From contig OX438759.1 of the NCBI GenBank assembly GCA_949316235.1, forward strand, positions 10,739,118-10,803,117: a DNA stretch of 64,000 bases, in the 5' to 3' direction. Under the pieces are notes generated by a model that made no database searches, was not told where the DNA came from, and saw nothing but the letters and a program-made list of their open reading frames with translations. The DNA comes from Oegoconia quadripuncta. Lineage: Eukaryota; Arthropoda; Insecta; Lepidoptera; Autostichidae. The position numbers were made by a program, and so were the translations under genes. Positions 1 to 10,429 of this stretch are shown here, in pieces (within the stretch, counting starts at the first letter, position 1; each line of letters begins with the position of its first letter).

Positions 1-25
1 TCAGGTGTGATTGAGGTCAAGTGCT
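1..25 (+). mobile_element. SINE family C, 3'-end fragment
   Basis: The window opens inside the 3' end of a SINE C copy (TCAGGTGTGATTGAGGTCAA). The same string occurs at 16.67, 20.18 and 54.1 kb on this strand and at 7.18, 22.47, 36.65 and 49.53 kb on the other. It stops abruptly against LINE sequence. Confidence 0.6.
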
Positions 26-26
26 A

Positions 27-292
27 AAATACCTCAGTGCTTGAAGACGAAAGACATTGATTTTGGTTACTAGTAGTACTGAAAGTTGGTCTCTAACTAT
101 GGGCCTCATAAAAAACCTCAAAATCACGCAACAAGCTATGAAGAGAGCGATGCTCGGCGTTTCACTACGTGATCGACTCATGCACGAAAGGAGAAATCCG
201 TAGAGGAACGAAGGTATCTGATTAGCAAGTGGATGTGGCTGTGGGCATGGTCCATAGCCCGAAGAACTGATGGCCGCTGGAAAATGGATAAT
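27..292 (+). mobile_element. RTE-like LINE fragment, C-terminal coding region, decayed
   Basis: Reading along + gives CLKTKDIDFGY, then TESWSLTMGLIKNLKITQQA, then MKRAMLGVSLRDRL. After stops and a frame change it continues with SIARRTDGRW. This is the characteristic post-RT segment of RTE-type LINEs in moths (family knowledge: QRAMERAMLGVSLRDRI ... HIARRTDGRWG). Premature stops near 213 and a frameshift show it is dead. The homologous segment is seen on the minus strand at 15.7-16.06 kb. Confidence 0.75.
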
Positions 293-344
293 TAGTACCA
301 AATAACCTTTAGATTTATAAAATTAAAAATAGCTATAAGACACA

Positions 345-632
345 CAGTGCTGTGTGGTTTCGGCACTCAAATAGAATAGAACCAAACCCGTGGGTGTCGT
401 AAAAGGCGACTAAGGGACTTTCGACCAAAAACATCCATAGATTTGCACGTTTCAACGGCGATGGGCTCACCCCCTGTCACGTGTGCATTTCTGTATTTTT
501 CTTAAGTTGAACCGTGGATATTGTTACAATCATTAAACTCTTAATGTTTGGAACACCCAAACACTATTGTTTGGGATATCTATGACCACCCCATTTGGGA
601 TAAAGGTCATAACATTATGTATGTATGTATAA
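345..632 (+). mobile_element. dispersed repeat D, near full length
   Basis: About 290 bp running from GTGTGGTTTCGGCAC through TCGTAAAAGGCGACTAAGG, the core ACGGCGATGGGCTCAC and GTCACGTGTGCATTTCTGTA, to CCCATTTGGGATAAAGGTC and a TATG-repeat tail at 615-632. Other copies are at 950, 10615, 25985, 41145 and 48940. It is a non-coding, SINE-like lepidopteran repeat. I know the motif as widespread but cannot assign a registered family name. Confidence 0.7.
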
Positions 633-769
633 GACACACAACCTTCATCACAAATTAAGGAGTAATCAGTCGTATTCTACATACATAAACGTGTTCCAAA
701 CATTAAAAAGTCTATACTTGTGTATATATCCATGATTCACCTTCCGAAAAATACCAGTGAACATACATA

Positions 770-953
770 CACATAGCCAAGGAATGGAACTCCCTTCCGG
801 CGTCAGTCTTTCCTGAATCCTACAACCTTGGGATCTTCAAGAGCAGAATGAATAGGCATTTATTGGGATCGCGCGCTACATTTTCGACCACATTGTCACT
901 TTCCATCTGGTGGGATTATGATCAAACGCGAATCCAATAAATCATAAAAAAAA
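770..953 (+). mobile_element. LINE 3' end (WNSLPASVFPE family)
   Basis: An open frame from 785 to the stop at 938-940 reads WNSLPASVFPESYNLGIFKS then RMNRHLLGSRATF, followed within a few bases by an A-run (945-953). This is the C-terminus plus poly(A) of a 5'-truncated non-LTR retrotransposon. Two related copies are in the window: 20555-20672 (+) and 53228-53415 (-). The LINE clade cannot be fixed from the C-terminus alone. Confidence 0.7.
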
Positions 954-1085
954 ATACACCGCGGTTAAAACGTGTAAGTCTGTGGATGTTGATGGTGTAT
1001 GTCCCTTCGTCACCTTTTATGACACCCATACGGAAAGAGATGAGATGGTTCAATTCTTTTTCCGTGCCAAAAATAACACGGTACC
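953..1085 (-). mobile_element. dispersed repeat D fragment
   Basis: The reverse complement reads TTTGGCACGGAAAAAGAATT, GAACCATCTCATCTCTTTCC, then GTGTCATAAAAGGTGACGAAGG and ACGTTTTAACCGCGGTG, matching the first half of the D repeat. It abuts the LINE poly(A) tail at 953. Confidence 0.6.
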
Positions 1086-1102
1086 TAACTGTAAGGACTC
1101 TT

Positions 1103-1395
1103 CATCATCATATCAGCCACAGGACGTCTACTGCATAACATAGGCCTCCCCCATAGAACTCCAAAATAACCGGTTGGAATTGACTATTTTAAGTGTACTC
1201 TGTGTACCTACAAAATAAAGCATTTTTGACTTGACTTGACTTGGAAGCGGCCTGTATCCAGCGACGTTCCGCAACCTCTATCAGGTCGTCTACCCACGTT
1301 TGTTGTGAGTGGACGTCCTACGCTGCGTTTGCCAGTACGTGGTCTCCACTCGAGAACTTTAATGCCCCACCGGCCAACAGTTCTTCGAGCATTAT
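1103..1395 (-). mobile_element. RTE-like LINE 3' end, interrupted
   Basis: The minus strand reads VGRWGIKVLEWRPRTGKRSV then GRPLTTN, the C-terminal signature of moth RTE-like LINEs. It then runs to a 3' end with GGAGGCCTATG and a GATGATGA-type tail (at about 1103-1115 on +). A foreign 61-bp segment (1180-1240) interrupts it. Frameshifts mark it as non-functional. Confidence 0.75.
1174..1246 (+). mobile_element. 61-bp 5'-truncated LINE tail nested in RTE copy, with TSD
   Basis: 1180-1240 is nearly the same as the last 60 bases of the LINE at 7.26-8.77 kb (GACTATTTTAAGTGTACTCT, ACCTACAAAATAAAGCATTT) and ends in a (TTGAC)n tail. TTGGAA at 1174-1179 is repeated at 1241-1246. Removing the insert restores CCGGTTGGAAGCGGCC, as in related RTE copies. 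It is an extremely short but complete TPRT product. Confidence 0.75.
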
Positions 1396-1759
1396 CACAA
1401 TTTAAAGTACATACACGCTTACATTTCATGAGTACAAACAAAGAGGTCTTAATATAAAAACTGTGACGTCCCTTAGAGCATAGCTATACACATATATAGG
1501 CTGTTATACCAATATAATCAATTTTATAATATAATGCTAGTTATTAACAGTAATATAATATAAACAGTAAAGTAAAGTAATATTGTGAAACTTAGTTTAG
1601 ATATATTCAAGTTTTGGTGTAAAATTAAACCAATTTTGTACTACTGTCTATATCTTCAAAATAGTAACCTGTGGATAACGTTGCTGGTTGTACAATGATC
1701 CACATCATTTTGTAAAACTAGATTAAGTATATAAATTGTGCAGCTGTTTGTTATCCTTA

Positions 1760-1790
1760 ATAAAATAAAATAAAATAAAATAAAATAAAT
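1760..1790. repeat. (TAAAA)n microsatellite
   Basis: About six TAAAA units follow TATCCTTAATAAAA. The run has the look of a retroelement tail but I cannot identify the element. Confidence 0.85.
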
Positions 1791-2217
1791 GAGTCAATAA
1801 ATAAATTGTGATACATAATTTCAATATTCTTTCCGTCTTATTGTTAAATAATTGCCATGTTATTGCCAACAATAGACCGATGTCGACTGTTGATGTGATG
1901 ATGTAAGACTTGTTCTTCGTTAAATACTTTGATTCTGACTAACTATGGCAATCTTTTGACTGAAAAAGATATGAGAAGTGTTGTGGATTTTCTCAATTTA
2001 TTGTTAAAGTCAAGGAAAGAGAACAAAAGTTATCCGTTTTTTTTTCTGATGTACAGTCATTGTAAATTGTAACATAAATAATTTTGTCCAAACATGACGG
2101 TGCTGCGCGTGGTTGCGTTATCTGGCTCAAGGAGTCCACGGAAGACCAGCGTCGTGGTATCTAACTGGTACCTCGGCATATGCTGAGTGCATGCCTTTTC
2201 GGTGCCACATATATTTG

Positions 2218-2297
2218 AAAAAGTATTTATTCAGTGTCACATATCGTATCGTATTATTGTTTAGTTTACGATATGTGACACTGAATAAATACTTTTT
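2218..2297. repeat. perfect 31-bp inverted repeat
   Basis: The arm at 2218-2248 (AAAAAGTATTTATTCAGTGT...) is the exact reverse complement of 2267-2297, around an 18-base loop. The right end (ACACTGAATAAATACTTTTT) resembles the 3' end of a dispersed repeat whose body probably begins near 2085 (CACGGAAGACCAGCGTCGTG). Only one arm is expected in such a repeat. Confidence 0.85.
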
Positions 2298-3586
2298 CTT
2301 TCTTTCATTCTAAATAAACAAAAGATATTTATCCATCAGAAAGCTTTACAGGGGAATCGAAAATTACTTTATCTATATATTACTACCAATTTTATAAAAC
2401 AAAAGGAACAAAAAACCTAACTAGAACAACTGACCAAAAGAGCCTGTATCATCTCATCACTTAGTTTAGAAGGTGCCACAGGTTTGGCCTGTGTGAGAGA
2501 GTGCCCAAGATGCTGACCGCATTACCTCGCTGGATGGCAATGATAATCTATGAGCGAGATAAATACCGGCTCTAGGGTAGCGTTAGACGTCGACCAGTCT
2601 AGTCGCCAGCTCATTATAAAATGATAGAACTCCGGGGCCCCAAGGACCTCAACTTCAAAAGGAATAAAATAATTAAATTAAATTATTTAAATTTATTTTA
2701 TAAATTAAATTATAAATAAAAAAAAAAATTCTGGAGACTAATTTCTACCGTATTCCCGGCTCCACTCGTATACAAGAAAAACGTAATAATACACCTTCAT
2801 TACACATGGAAGCGTCGACAGGTGTTAAGAGTATTGACAACATTAACTAACTTTTACGTCGCATAAAAAGTGCGAGGGGAAGAAAAAAAAACATAAGTCT
2901 CCTCACTGATTGAATTGTACAGCTGTCGGAGGTCCTTGACGAAATTATTTCTATTGAAACATTTTGTTCGGCGACAAAGTTAAATTGGATTTCTTATGGT
3001 GGAAGTGTCTTCTGGAAGCGGTGGCTTTATTCAGCCGAAGGTGTTTTATATTACAACAATAGGCATTTTTACCGTCGGACCTCGAGGAAAACTTTCAAAG
3101 ACTCGCTTATTACATAACATTATCCATGTAATGTTTTGAGTGGAGGTCAAATTAAATTGTTTTTGGCACATGGCGACTCTCTCGAGCTTGGCCGCATAAT
3201 ACTCATCAAGCAGGGCCTATAGGTCTTTTAGATATACCAGCAATGCGTGAAAACTAATGTATGGTGATTTCAATTACAGAAGATCACATTAAGTCTAATG
3301 AGGTATTCAAAAACCGACCAAGTGCATATATTATTAGATGACGCACAATAGGGTTTTGAAGTCAGAGTATACATTTCAAAATACAATGATATTTTTACAT
3401 TTTGTACTTCATAGAGACAAAACATTGTTTTACCCTATGACACTCCGCCGACAGTACCAATGTAACAACACCTCAATTCGGCTAAGACGTTTAATCTGTA
3501 AGTGTTAATATACATACGACGCGTTGAATATATTACCGTCCTTTTGGCTCGCCGTAGTCTGGTAATAAGTTTGCTTAATTTAAATT
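2298..3586. other. stretch without recognised gene
   Basis: I see no coding signature or named repeat here. 2660-2730 is almost pure A/T low-complexity sequence. The rest is ordinary A+T-rich intergenic or intronic DNA. Confidence 0.5.
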
Positions 3587-3709
3587 AAGTTTTCTCAAGA
3601 AATCATGAGCGCTTTTAGATATTTTTTGATTTATTTACACCAATTACTGAGTTCAATAATATATACTAAAGTACTATTGAAAAACAGTCATGATTTCCTG
3701 AGAAAACTT
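3587..3709. repeat. short inverted repeat, 22-bp arms
   Basis: AAGTTTTCTCAAGAAATCATGA (3587-3608) pairs with 3688-3709 with a single mismatch, around a 79-base spacer. It may be a small MITE remnant; no TSD is visible. Confidence 0.6.
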
Positions 3710-3949
3710 AGATTGAATATAGCCGGGCCTTAAAGCTTTACCTGTTTTAGACTGTTCGTGTGATTTGCCTTAGTCTAGTCATCAAGTTCCCTCCTACACG
3801 GAGGGATCGCGATCGATGCACAGCGACCTTATCGTCTACCTTCAATAATTTTGATTTTCATTCTGGTCTACATCACCATCCGTCGAATTTGATACTTGAA
3901 GCTTTGGGTATTGGTGAAATTTGACAGTTTAGATAACGAGTGCTGGTTC

Positions 3950-4042
3950 TTAGTACCATGTTGTACACACATGATCCCTTACTTGCCTTTTACGACACTC
4001 AAGGGATAAAATGGATTGGGCCTATTCTAGTTTGCCAGAAAC
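3950..4042 (-). mobile_element. dispersed repeat D-like fragment
   Basis: The reverse complement contains CTAGAATAGGCCCAATCCAT, then TGTCGTAAAAGGCAAGTAAGG, resembling the first third of repeat D. It is decayed and short. Confidence 0.4.
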
Positions 4043-6589
4043 GAAACAGTGAATGCGCTTGCGAGTGTAATCAGGTTTTCTGCTGCATCTTTCTTGAACT
4101 TGATAAAATTAAGTATGAATTCTAGCACTTATTTCCAGAAAGAATCACGTAAAGTATAAACTCACTATACCAAGTTTTAGACGTCTAGCATTTTACGACC
4201 TCATTCGAGTGGCATCTTATTACCATCAACCATAAAATGTTACGTACCTACCTAAACCTACCCACTTACAGTGCCAGCCAATGCTTTTATTTTATTATTT
4301 TAAATGGTTAGTGTCACTACGTCGACGAAGTTAAAATGAACGTTAGGTTTGTTGGTGCTTTTTAAAGGTTCTGGGGTTTATAGGTAATACAGGTTGAAGC
4401 CCTTTTGGAGGGGTAGCAAAAACTGAAGAGCTAACGTCGATGATTTGTCTGTTGATGGACCTGTTCCTATATATTGGAAATTGTTCCGTTTTGGAGCATT
4501 CCATAGTAAACATTTAAACGGCAGACCAAATTCTATAACAGATTTAACTGAAACTACTCGTACTTATTCGATTTCCTTTGTAAATAAGGTTTACATCGTG
4601 GCAAAGATCCGACGGGAATGCATAGCGTCTTTGCAGTTACATGCGATAATCAAGCAATGAAAATCTTCTTATGTCAAACAATTCAAAATCCAGAAAATAA
4701 TACGAATTAACTAATTTTGTTGTCTTTTCTCTCCGTAAGAGGAAGCTGTGTCTTAACAGTGGGGACGTATAAAGTATGATGTTGTTCTATCTAATAAAAT
4801 TATCATGTCGTAATTTTCGTTGAATATTCTACTGGTATCTATTTGAATACATTTGTAGAAACAGTATTTTTTAATCCCATCAAAATAGAGTCTAAATCAT
4901 ACTGAAATTTTATCCAGCTCGAATAAAGTTGGTATCGTAAAGCGATCGCAGCATGTCTTTCGAAGTTTAAAATTAAAATGTCACAAAGCAGAGCAAACAA
5001 AAGACGAAGCAATTATAAGTTGAAGAAATTCAACAGATGTTTAACTTCCGGTTTATGGCTCAATCGTTACTCGATGCAAAGGAACATGCAATTTATTAGT
5101 TCTGTAAGAATTCAGTCTGAGATATTGGAGGTTGACTATGCAGGGTCTTCGGAAATATTAATTAATGCAAAACGGACTTTCTGTTTATTTTATATTTAGA
5201 TATTTGTTTGTTGCTCGATCATGTCGAAACAAACAAACGAATTTGGATGTAATTTGATAAACAGGTAGATTAAGCCCTGAAATCTTCAGTAGTTCCCGCA
5301 GGATAAATAAATTACATATATAAATGAATTCCATGAGGGTAAAGCCGTGGGATGGTTTGTTTTTCACAAATTTTAAATCCGTGGAAGGACACAGATTATG
5401 TATAAATAAACATATCTTCATTTTCTCAACGAGAAAGCAGTAAACAATAAAATTTATTACATAAAGTACAAAAGTAATTTTCTATGGCAATAAATCTGTG
5501 GCACTGCATAATGGAATTTGGCAATCAGCAGCTGCTGAATTTTAGCCACAGCCAGCAATTGTGACATCAATCGAAAAAATAATAACAACGGGAAGAGATG
5601 AATCAATATTCGTGACGGCTTGGTGTAGTAGTACTTAATTAGAGTTAGGCCAATGCAGATAAAGGCTTATACGATAATGTTTAGGTGACGAGTATAAACC
5701 CCGACTCATGGATGTCTATATAAATTATAAAATATTTTTATTTTTCCGTTATTTATAAATAGGTTTTGCTGAGTTTAGGTGGTGTAGGTAAGTGTCCCAT
5801 GTGTTTATATTTATTTCTATTCTGTTTTTGCCACAGAGCTATTTTTTCTTTGAAGCTTATAAAGCAGTCGTCGTGTCGTAACTACCAGTGTATTACTTAT
5901 GTGTTCTATACGTACCTTTTATCTCTTTATGTAAAATGAGTTAACGAATGTGAAAGGCTCACCCCAAATCCCTAACTTATTGTGGGGACTATCTTAACTC
6001 AAACAGCTAAAATACAACAATGCTGTCAGAACATCACTCTTTCGCCGCAAATGTCCCACGACCAACCGAGTATACTGTGCCACTGTTATTTATAAAATAA
6101 CAATCTTGAAAGGTTAAGTACATTCGTAATACAAGATATTGTTTACTTTATATGTAGGCTCTGCCTAAATCGGCAAAATTCCACTAACCGGCTCAATTCA
6201 CAGACATTTCGCGCTTGCTTTACAGTAAATACATCAGGAACAAAAGTCATTCGTGAAATTCCAGTTGAGAAATTCTAATTAAATACGAACTCAGAGGCCC
6301 AATACAGTTCACTACGGCCCTTTGCTAAAGTTGCAGAGTTATTTCGACGAATCTGACTGAAGTATTTTGTCGGAAAGTCATCCGGATTTTGTATTAATTC
6401 CGGGACATGAGTCGAATTTAAACGGTTTAAATTTCACATGTTTGGTATTTTAGGATAACCTTAAACAACATTCTTGTGAATGTTCAACGAATAACGGGGT
6501 TAAGTAAATAAAATAACAATTTTAGAGACAATTGATTTTGGGTTGTTATGAATTGTTTTATTTATTTTATGTAATTACATCACAAATTA
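4043..6589. other. repeat-poor stretch without recognised gene
   Basis: No repeat family or exon is recognised. Short ATG frames (for example 4445-4660 and 4978-5199) have no domain, no codon bias and no homologue I can name. The segment around 6230-6420 is of mixed composition and free of known repeats, as conserved non-coding DNA often is. Confidence 0.4.
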
Positions 6590-6745
6590 ACAGCCTTCCA
6601 TCCCGATTGCTCTCGTACAGCCTCTATCACTTGGATAGGGCATGGGTCATAATTCACCACGTTCTGGCCTAGTGCCGTTTGATGGATTTGTGTCAGACGA
6701 CTAGTGGCCACCTGACAGTCATTGTTTTCAAGACACTTCTGCTCT
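6590..6745 (-). mobile_element. 3' half of 5S-like SINE
   Basis: The reverse complement contains ACTGTCAGGTGGCCACTAGT, shared with the + copy at 22.37 kb. It continues into CACTAGGCCAGAACGTGGTG and a GGCTGTTAA end. It lacks the 5S-like head. Confidence 0.5.
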
Positions 6746-6993
6746 ATCTAATAGTAATATAGCGATGTACGGACGGACATACTGACATGACTAAATTTTA
6801 CGCGTTCTCTGAAAGTCTTTAAATCTATAGCGGTTAGCTGTTCACAAGATACCTCGTACTGTTGTAGCGCGCACAGCCTCGTTGTGTAGCAGCCCTTACA
6901 TTTGTATCCATCTGTATAGTTTCTAGTGTGCTTAATGATCTATGACTTTTCATATAAAATTATTTGTTATCTGGCTCGATATATTGTTTTAGA

Positions 6994-7045
6994 GAAGAGG
7001 CCTATACCCAGCAGTGGGTGGATGTAGACTTCGATTGATTAATAT
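6994..7045 (+). mobile_element. RTE-like LINE 3' terminus
   Basis: GAAGAGGCCTATACCCAGCA then GTGGGTGGATGTAGACTTCG and a GATT-type tail match the extreme 3' end of moth RTE LINEs. The minus-strand counterpart at 34.2 kb has the same (ATCA)n/(TGAT)n tail. Confidence 0.6.
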
Positions 7046-7150
7046 AGTTTTCTTTGCGTGTTCTATTTTATTCTAAATGTCATTGATTTTGGGACATTAT
7101 AATATGAATAAATAAATAAATACTTACACAATTTTTTTCCTTTTATTTTT

Positions 7151-7191
7151 TTTATGCACAACGGGTTGGTACTTGACCTCAATCACACCTG
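7151..7191 (-). mobile_element. SINE family C, 3' end, left piece of a split copy
   Basis: TTTATGCACAACGGGTTGGT then ACTTGACCTCAATCACACCT is the reverse complement of the SINE C tail. The copy breaks at 7191 after CACACCTG and resumes at 8856 with ATGTTAAGTG. The intact order is seen at 49.53 kb. Confidence 0.8.
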
Positions 7192-7260
7192 GGGCTCTGT
7201 TAGATAATTTCATCGTTATCGTCATCGGTTACGTTCTGACATGTGATTGGTTGGCTCATC
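7192..7260. repeat. foldback MITE, left half (interrupted)
   Basis: GGGCTCTGTTAGATAATTTC, ATCGTTATCGTCATCGG and TTGGTTGGCTCATC match the left half of the intact copy at 11965-12104. Its partner is at 8774-8855. The two halves are imperfect inverted repeats of one another (about 45 bp). Confidence 0.65.
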
Positions 7261-8773
7261 ATCATATATTAAATCAGATATCGACTTATTTTTACAGTAA
7301 CAATCTAATGTCATTTAAACAATTCGGTTTTACTAGGGGCCGCTCGACAACCGATGCAGGTGTCGAGCTCTTACAATATATTTTTGAGGCTTGGGAAGAT
7401 GCGCAGGATGCAATAGGAGTATTTTGCGACTTGTCCAAGGCCTTTGATTGCGTTCATCACGACACTTTAATCAGGAAATTACGTCATTATGGTGTAACCG
7501 GCCGAGCTCTCGACCTTCTGAATTCTTATTTGAGTAACCGAGTTCAGAGGGTTGATATCAGTGGCAATACATCGTCAGGGTCGACAGTCTGTATGGGCGT
7601 CCCACAAGGCTCCATTCTCGGACCATTTTTGTTTTTGGTTTACATAAATGACTTGCCAAACCTTGTAAACGATAAACATGAAATAGTATTGTTTGCTGAC
7701 GATACCTCTGTAATGTTTAAAGTAAATAGACTAAAATTAAATTATGACGACGTGAACAACGCTATTTCTCAAATAGTAGAATGGTTTACGGCAAATAATT
7801 TGTTACTGAATGAGAAAAAAACTAAATGTGTAAAATTTGTACTGCCTAATGTCAGGGAGGTGCCCACAAATATAATGATAAAAAATGTCACTCTAGACCT
7901 TGTTGAGTCCACTGTATTTTTGGGCATTACTTTGGACGCCAAATTACAATGGGGTCCTCATATCCATAAATTGGCGAAGAAGCTCAGCTCTGCAGCGTAT
8001 GCAGTCAAAAAAATTAGACAAATATCGGACGTAAATACTGCTAGATTAGTATATTTTAGTTATTTCCATAGCCTGATGTCTTACGGTATCTTGCTGTGGG
8101 GAAATGCCGCGGATATCAATACAATCTTTGTTTTACAAAAACGAGCCGTTCGCGCAATTTATCAATTGAGACCTGCAGTGTCACTTAGAGACAGATTTAA
8201 AGAGTATAATATTCTAACCTTTTCGTCACAGTACATTTTTGAAAATCTAATATATGTCAAAAAAAATATAGCATCATTTAGGAAAAATAGTGATAAACAT
8301 GATGTCAATACAAGAAATAAAGATAAACTTGCAGGTCACATAAGTCGCCTCCACAAAGTCAGTAATTCATTCAAAGGGTTATGTATACGCTTTTTCAATA
8401 AAGTTCCTGTTGATATACAAAATCTTCCTTTCAATAAATTTAAAGATACTATAAAACAGAAACTTATTAAGAAAGCATATTATAAAATATCAGATTATTT
8501 AGATGATAAACAATCATGGACATAACCAGCCCGTTCGCATAACCAGGCTATTTCACAATTAATAATGAAATATTATAATATAAAATAATAATTTTGTAAT
8601 ATAAAAACCTTTTTTTAAAAGAGCGACCTCTCGAGTTTCTTGCTTGTTCTTCTCAGGGGAAAATTGCCTTTTGAACAAGCAGTAGCTTTAAAAATGTAAA
8701 ATCTGACTATTTTAAGTGTACCCTGTGTACCTACAAAATAAAGCATTTTTTTGATTTTGATTTTGATTTTGAT
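7261..8773 (+). mobile_element. LINE, 5'-truncated, intact RT frame (CR1/Daphne-like, Jockey group)
   Basis: One uninterrupted frame (ATG at 7173, stop 8523-8525; 450 codons) encodes a reverse transcriptase. Counting from that ATG, motifs in order are QFGFTRGRST (50-59), DLSKAFD (86-92), GVPQGSILGPFLFLVYINDL (142-161), the catalytic FADD (174-177), KTKCVKF and FLGITLD. A C-terminal part with SYGILLWGNAADINTIFVLQ follows. The first 30 or so codons lie in the MITE and SINE into which the element inserted, so the apparent ATG is not the element's own, and ORF1 and the endonuclease domain are missing. The 3'UTR (8526-8750) ends in ACCTACAAAATAAAGCATTT and a (TTTGAT)n-type tail at 8751-8773. Tails of this family recur at 1180 and, inverted, at 19275-19500. 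The lack of stops suggests a recent insertion. The clade name is inferred from motif style. Confidence 0.9.
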
Positions 8774-8855
8774 CGCTCGCTCGGCAATTTGATGGTTTCT
8801 CATTGGTCAACGTAATCGATAACGATACCGATGAAGTTATATAATCTAAGGGCAG
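8774..8855. repeat. foldback MITE, right half
   Basis: GCTCGCTCGGCAATTTGATG, CTCATTGGTCAACG and CCGATGAAGTTATATAATCT correspond to ACTCGCTAAACAATTTCATA ... GTCGATGAAGTTACATAAAT in the intact copy at 12.0-12.1 kb. Confidence 0.65.
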
Positions 8856-8886
8856 ATGTTAAGTGAAGATGAAGTCGAAGGTGGAT
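8856..8886 (-). mobile_element. SINE family C, right piece of split copy
   Basis: ATGTTAAGTGAAGATGAAGT then CGAAGGTGG continues, after the MITE, exactly where the left piece stopped at 7191. Confidence 0.8.
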
Positions 8887-9219
8887 TATTAATAAAAATT
8901 AATTATTAATGAAAGAAAAAAATCGATCTTTCAGTGCTTTTTGACGTATTTGACGTAGAATATGTACTTCAGCCCTACTTTGAAATGGGTTATATTTTCC
9001 TTAATAATCGTTTTAATTCCTTTTTTGTTTTAATAATCGATTTGCTTTATTGATCGTCTACGAGTTTGCATTCTTAGACATCTAGGACAAATGAAAGGCG
9101 CTCGTATTCTGTGATACCCCCGAGATAGAGAAAAAGAAAGGGTGCACTACATAGTGAAAGAGTAGAAATAGTGCCACATTGTATATGTAAAGAAATTAAA
9201 CCAGCGAAAACACAAATGC

Positions 9220-9330
9220 TACCGTTGAATACGTACAAACGCAGCCCTCGTCACTTGTCCGCCGCGGTCCGTAGAGCGCACTAAGCACTGATGCCGATGC
9301 GATACGGCACGACCCGCCACCCACCATGAC
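9220..9330. other. CpG-rich islet, possible regulatory or exon remnant
   Basis: A GC-rich patch (GTCCGCCGCGGTCCGTAGAG, CGATACGGCACGACCCGCCA) stands out in A+T-rich DNA and is not one of the repeat families seen here. It shares the 11-mer GTCCGCCGCGG with the candidate promoter at 24.55 kb. No reading frame or splice pair convinces. Confidence 0.25.
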
Positions 9331-9570
9331 ACAGTGAAGATGGATGTTGGTGAATATCATTCCCTATTGTAGAAGCACAAGAAAAAAAATAAAGCGATCA
9401 TCATGCAAGTTGAAAAGCAATGATCAGTAGATGGCATGCTCTATGACATGAGACACATTAGGATATACCAGCTTTTTAGCTACTAATTCATATTCTATGA
9501 CTGATTAATAGGAGATGAAGTTACATCAGTTTCAGCAGGGGAAGTAATCATAATAAGGTCATATTCTTGT

Positions 9571-9635
9571 TCATCATCATCATATCATCCGAAAGACGTC
9601 CACTGCTGGACAAAGGCCTCCTCCAAAGATTCTTG
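9571..9635 (-). mobile_element. RTE-like LINE 3' terminus
   Basis: TCATCATCATCATATCATCC, GAAAGACGTCCACTGCTGGA and CAAAGGCCTCCTCC is the reversed 3' end (..GGAGGCCTTTG TCCAGCAGTGG ACGTC.. GATGATGA) of the RTE family. Confidence 0.7.
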
Positions 9636-9794
9636 TTAATTAACGGTATTTGTCTGGATTTCACTGATTCAACTGATATTATATGTTCTAGAAATTATAT
9701 CCTTAGCCTTATCCCTAAAAATTCATGATACAAACAGGTAATAACGTGGGTTAAGACAAATAATGTATGTTACCAGTGATGACGTATCGACGAC

Positions 9795-9862
9795 GACGAC
9801 CTGTTTGGTGTAGTGGTTAAAAATTCTGACTGCTATACCAAAAGAATTACGAGTGTATAATG
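9795..9862 (+). mobile_element. SINE family A, tRNA-like head only
   Basis: GACGACCTGTTTGGTGTAGT then GGTTAAAAATTCTGACTGCT carries the A-box-like head of family A. The B-box region (AAAAGAATTACGAGTG) is badly decayed. Confidence 0.6.
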
Positions 9863-9869
9863 TATGCAT

Positions 9870-10060
9870 GTAGATTTCTGTGATCTCCTGTAGCCCAAAC
9901 GGCTCTACCGATTTTGAAGTGTAAGGTATAAGGTATCGTTAGACTCCTCTTGGTCCATAGAGTATCATAGTATGTTAGCGTTAAAAAATCCAACATGGCG
10001 CCCGCAAAGTACGAAATTCGCTGTCGAGTTTTTTTTTATTTTGGAATACTTAACTTGTTA
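9870..10060 (+). repeat. dispersed repeat E, copy 1
   Basis: TCTCCTGTAGCCCAAACGGC, TACCGATTTTGAAGTGTAAG ... TAAAAAATCCAACATGGC is paralogous to 10430-10600. It is a non-coding, SINE-sized repeat of unknown class. Confidence 0.5.
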
Positions 10061-10429
10061 TTTGTTTCCTGTATCGCGAACAACATCGCAACTGCCTATA
10101 TATTATTATTGTTGAAGTAAGATAGAGCTTATTTAATTCCGACAGCATCCCAGAATAATTGAAGAAATGACAATTTAACTATAATATCTACTTTATTGTT
10201 CTGATAAAGATTCCATGTCTATTTATTTTTCTCTTTGACATATTTAAGTTATACCAAAACTCTAAGTTCTCAAAAACAACCTTCTCTTCAGTCGGACAAA
10301 TAAAATCAAGGTCGCTTGTTTTTGTGTTGAAATGAACGCAGAAACTTACCGACAAACACCGGTTTTTCTGTAACACATAAAATATTCAACTTACCACTGT
10401 TCACTTGACTACCTCGGGAAGGAGGCTAA

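Noticed and set aside
9230..9330. Minus-strand promoter using TCAGT at 9287-9291
   Set aside because: The DPE-like GGACA falls at +30 rather than +28 and no good donor follows, so it was kept only as a CpG-rich islet.
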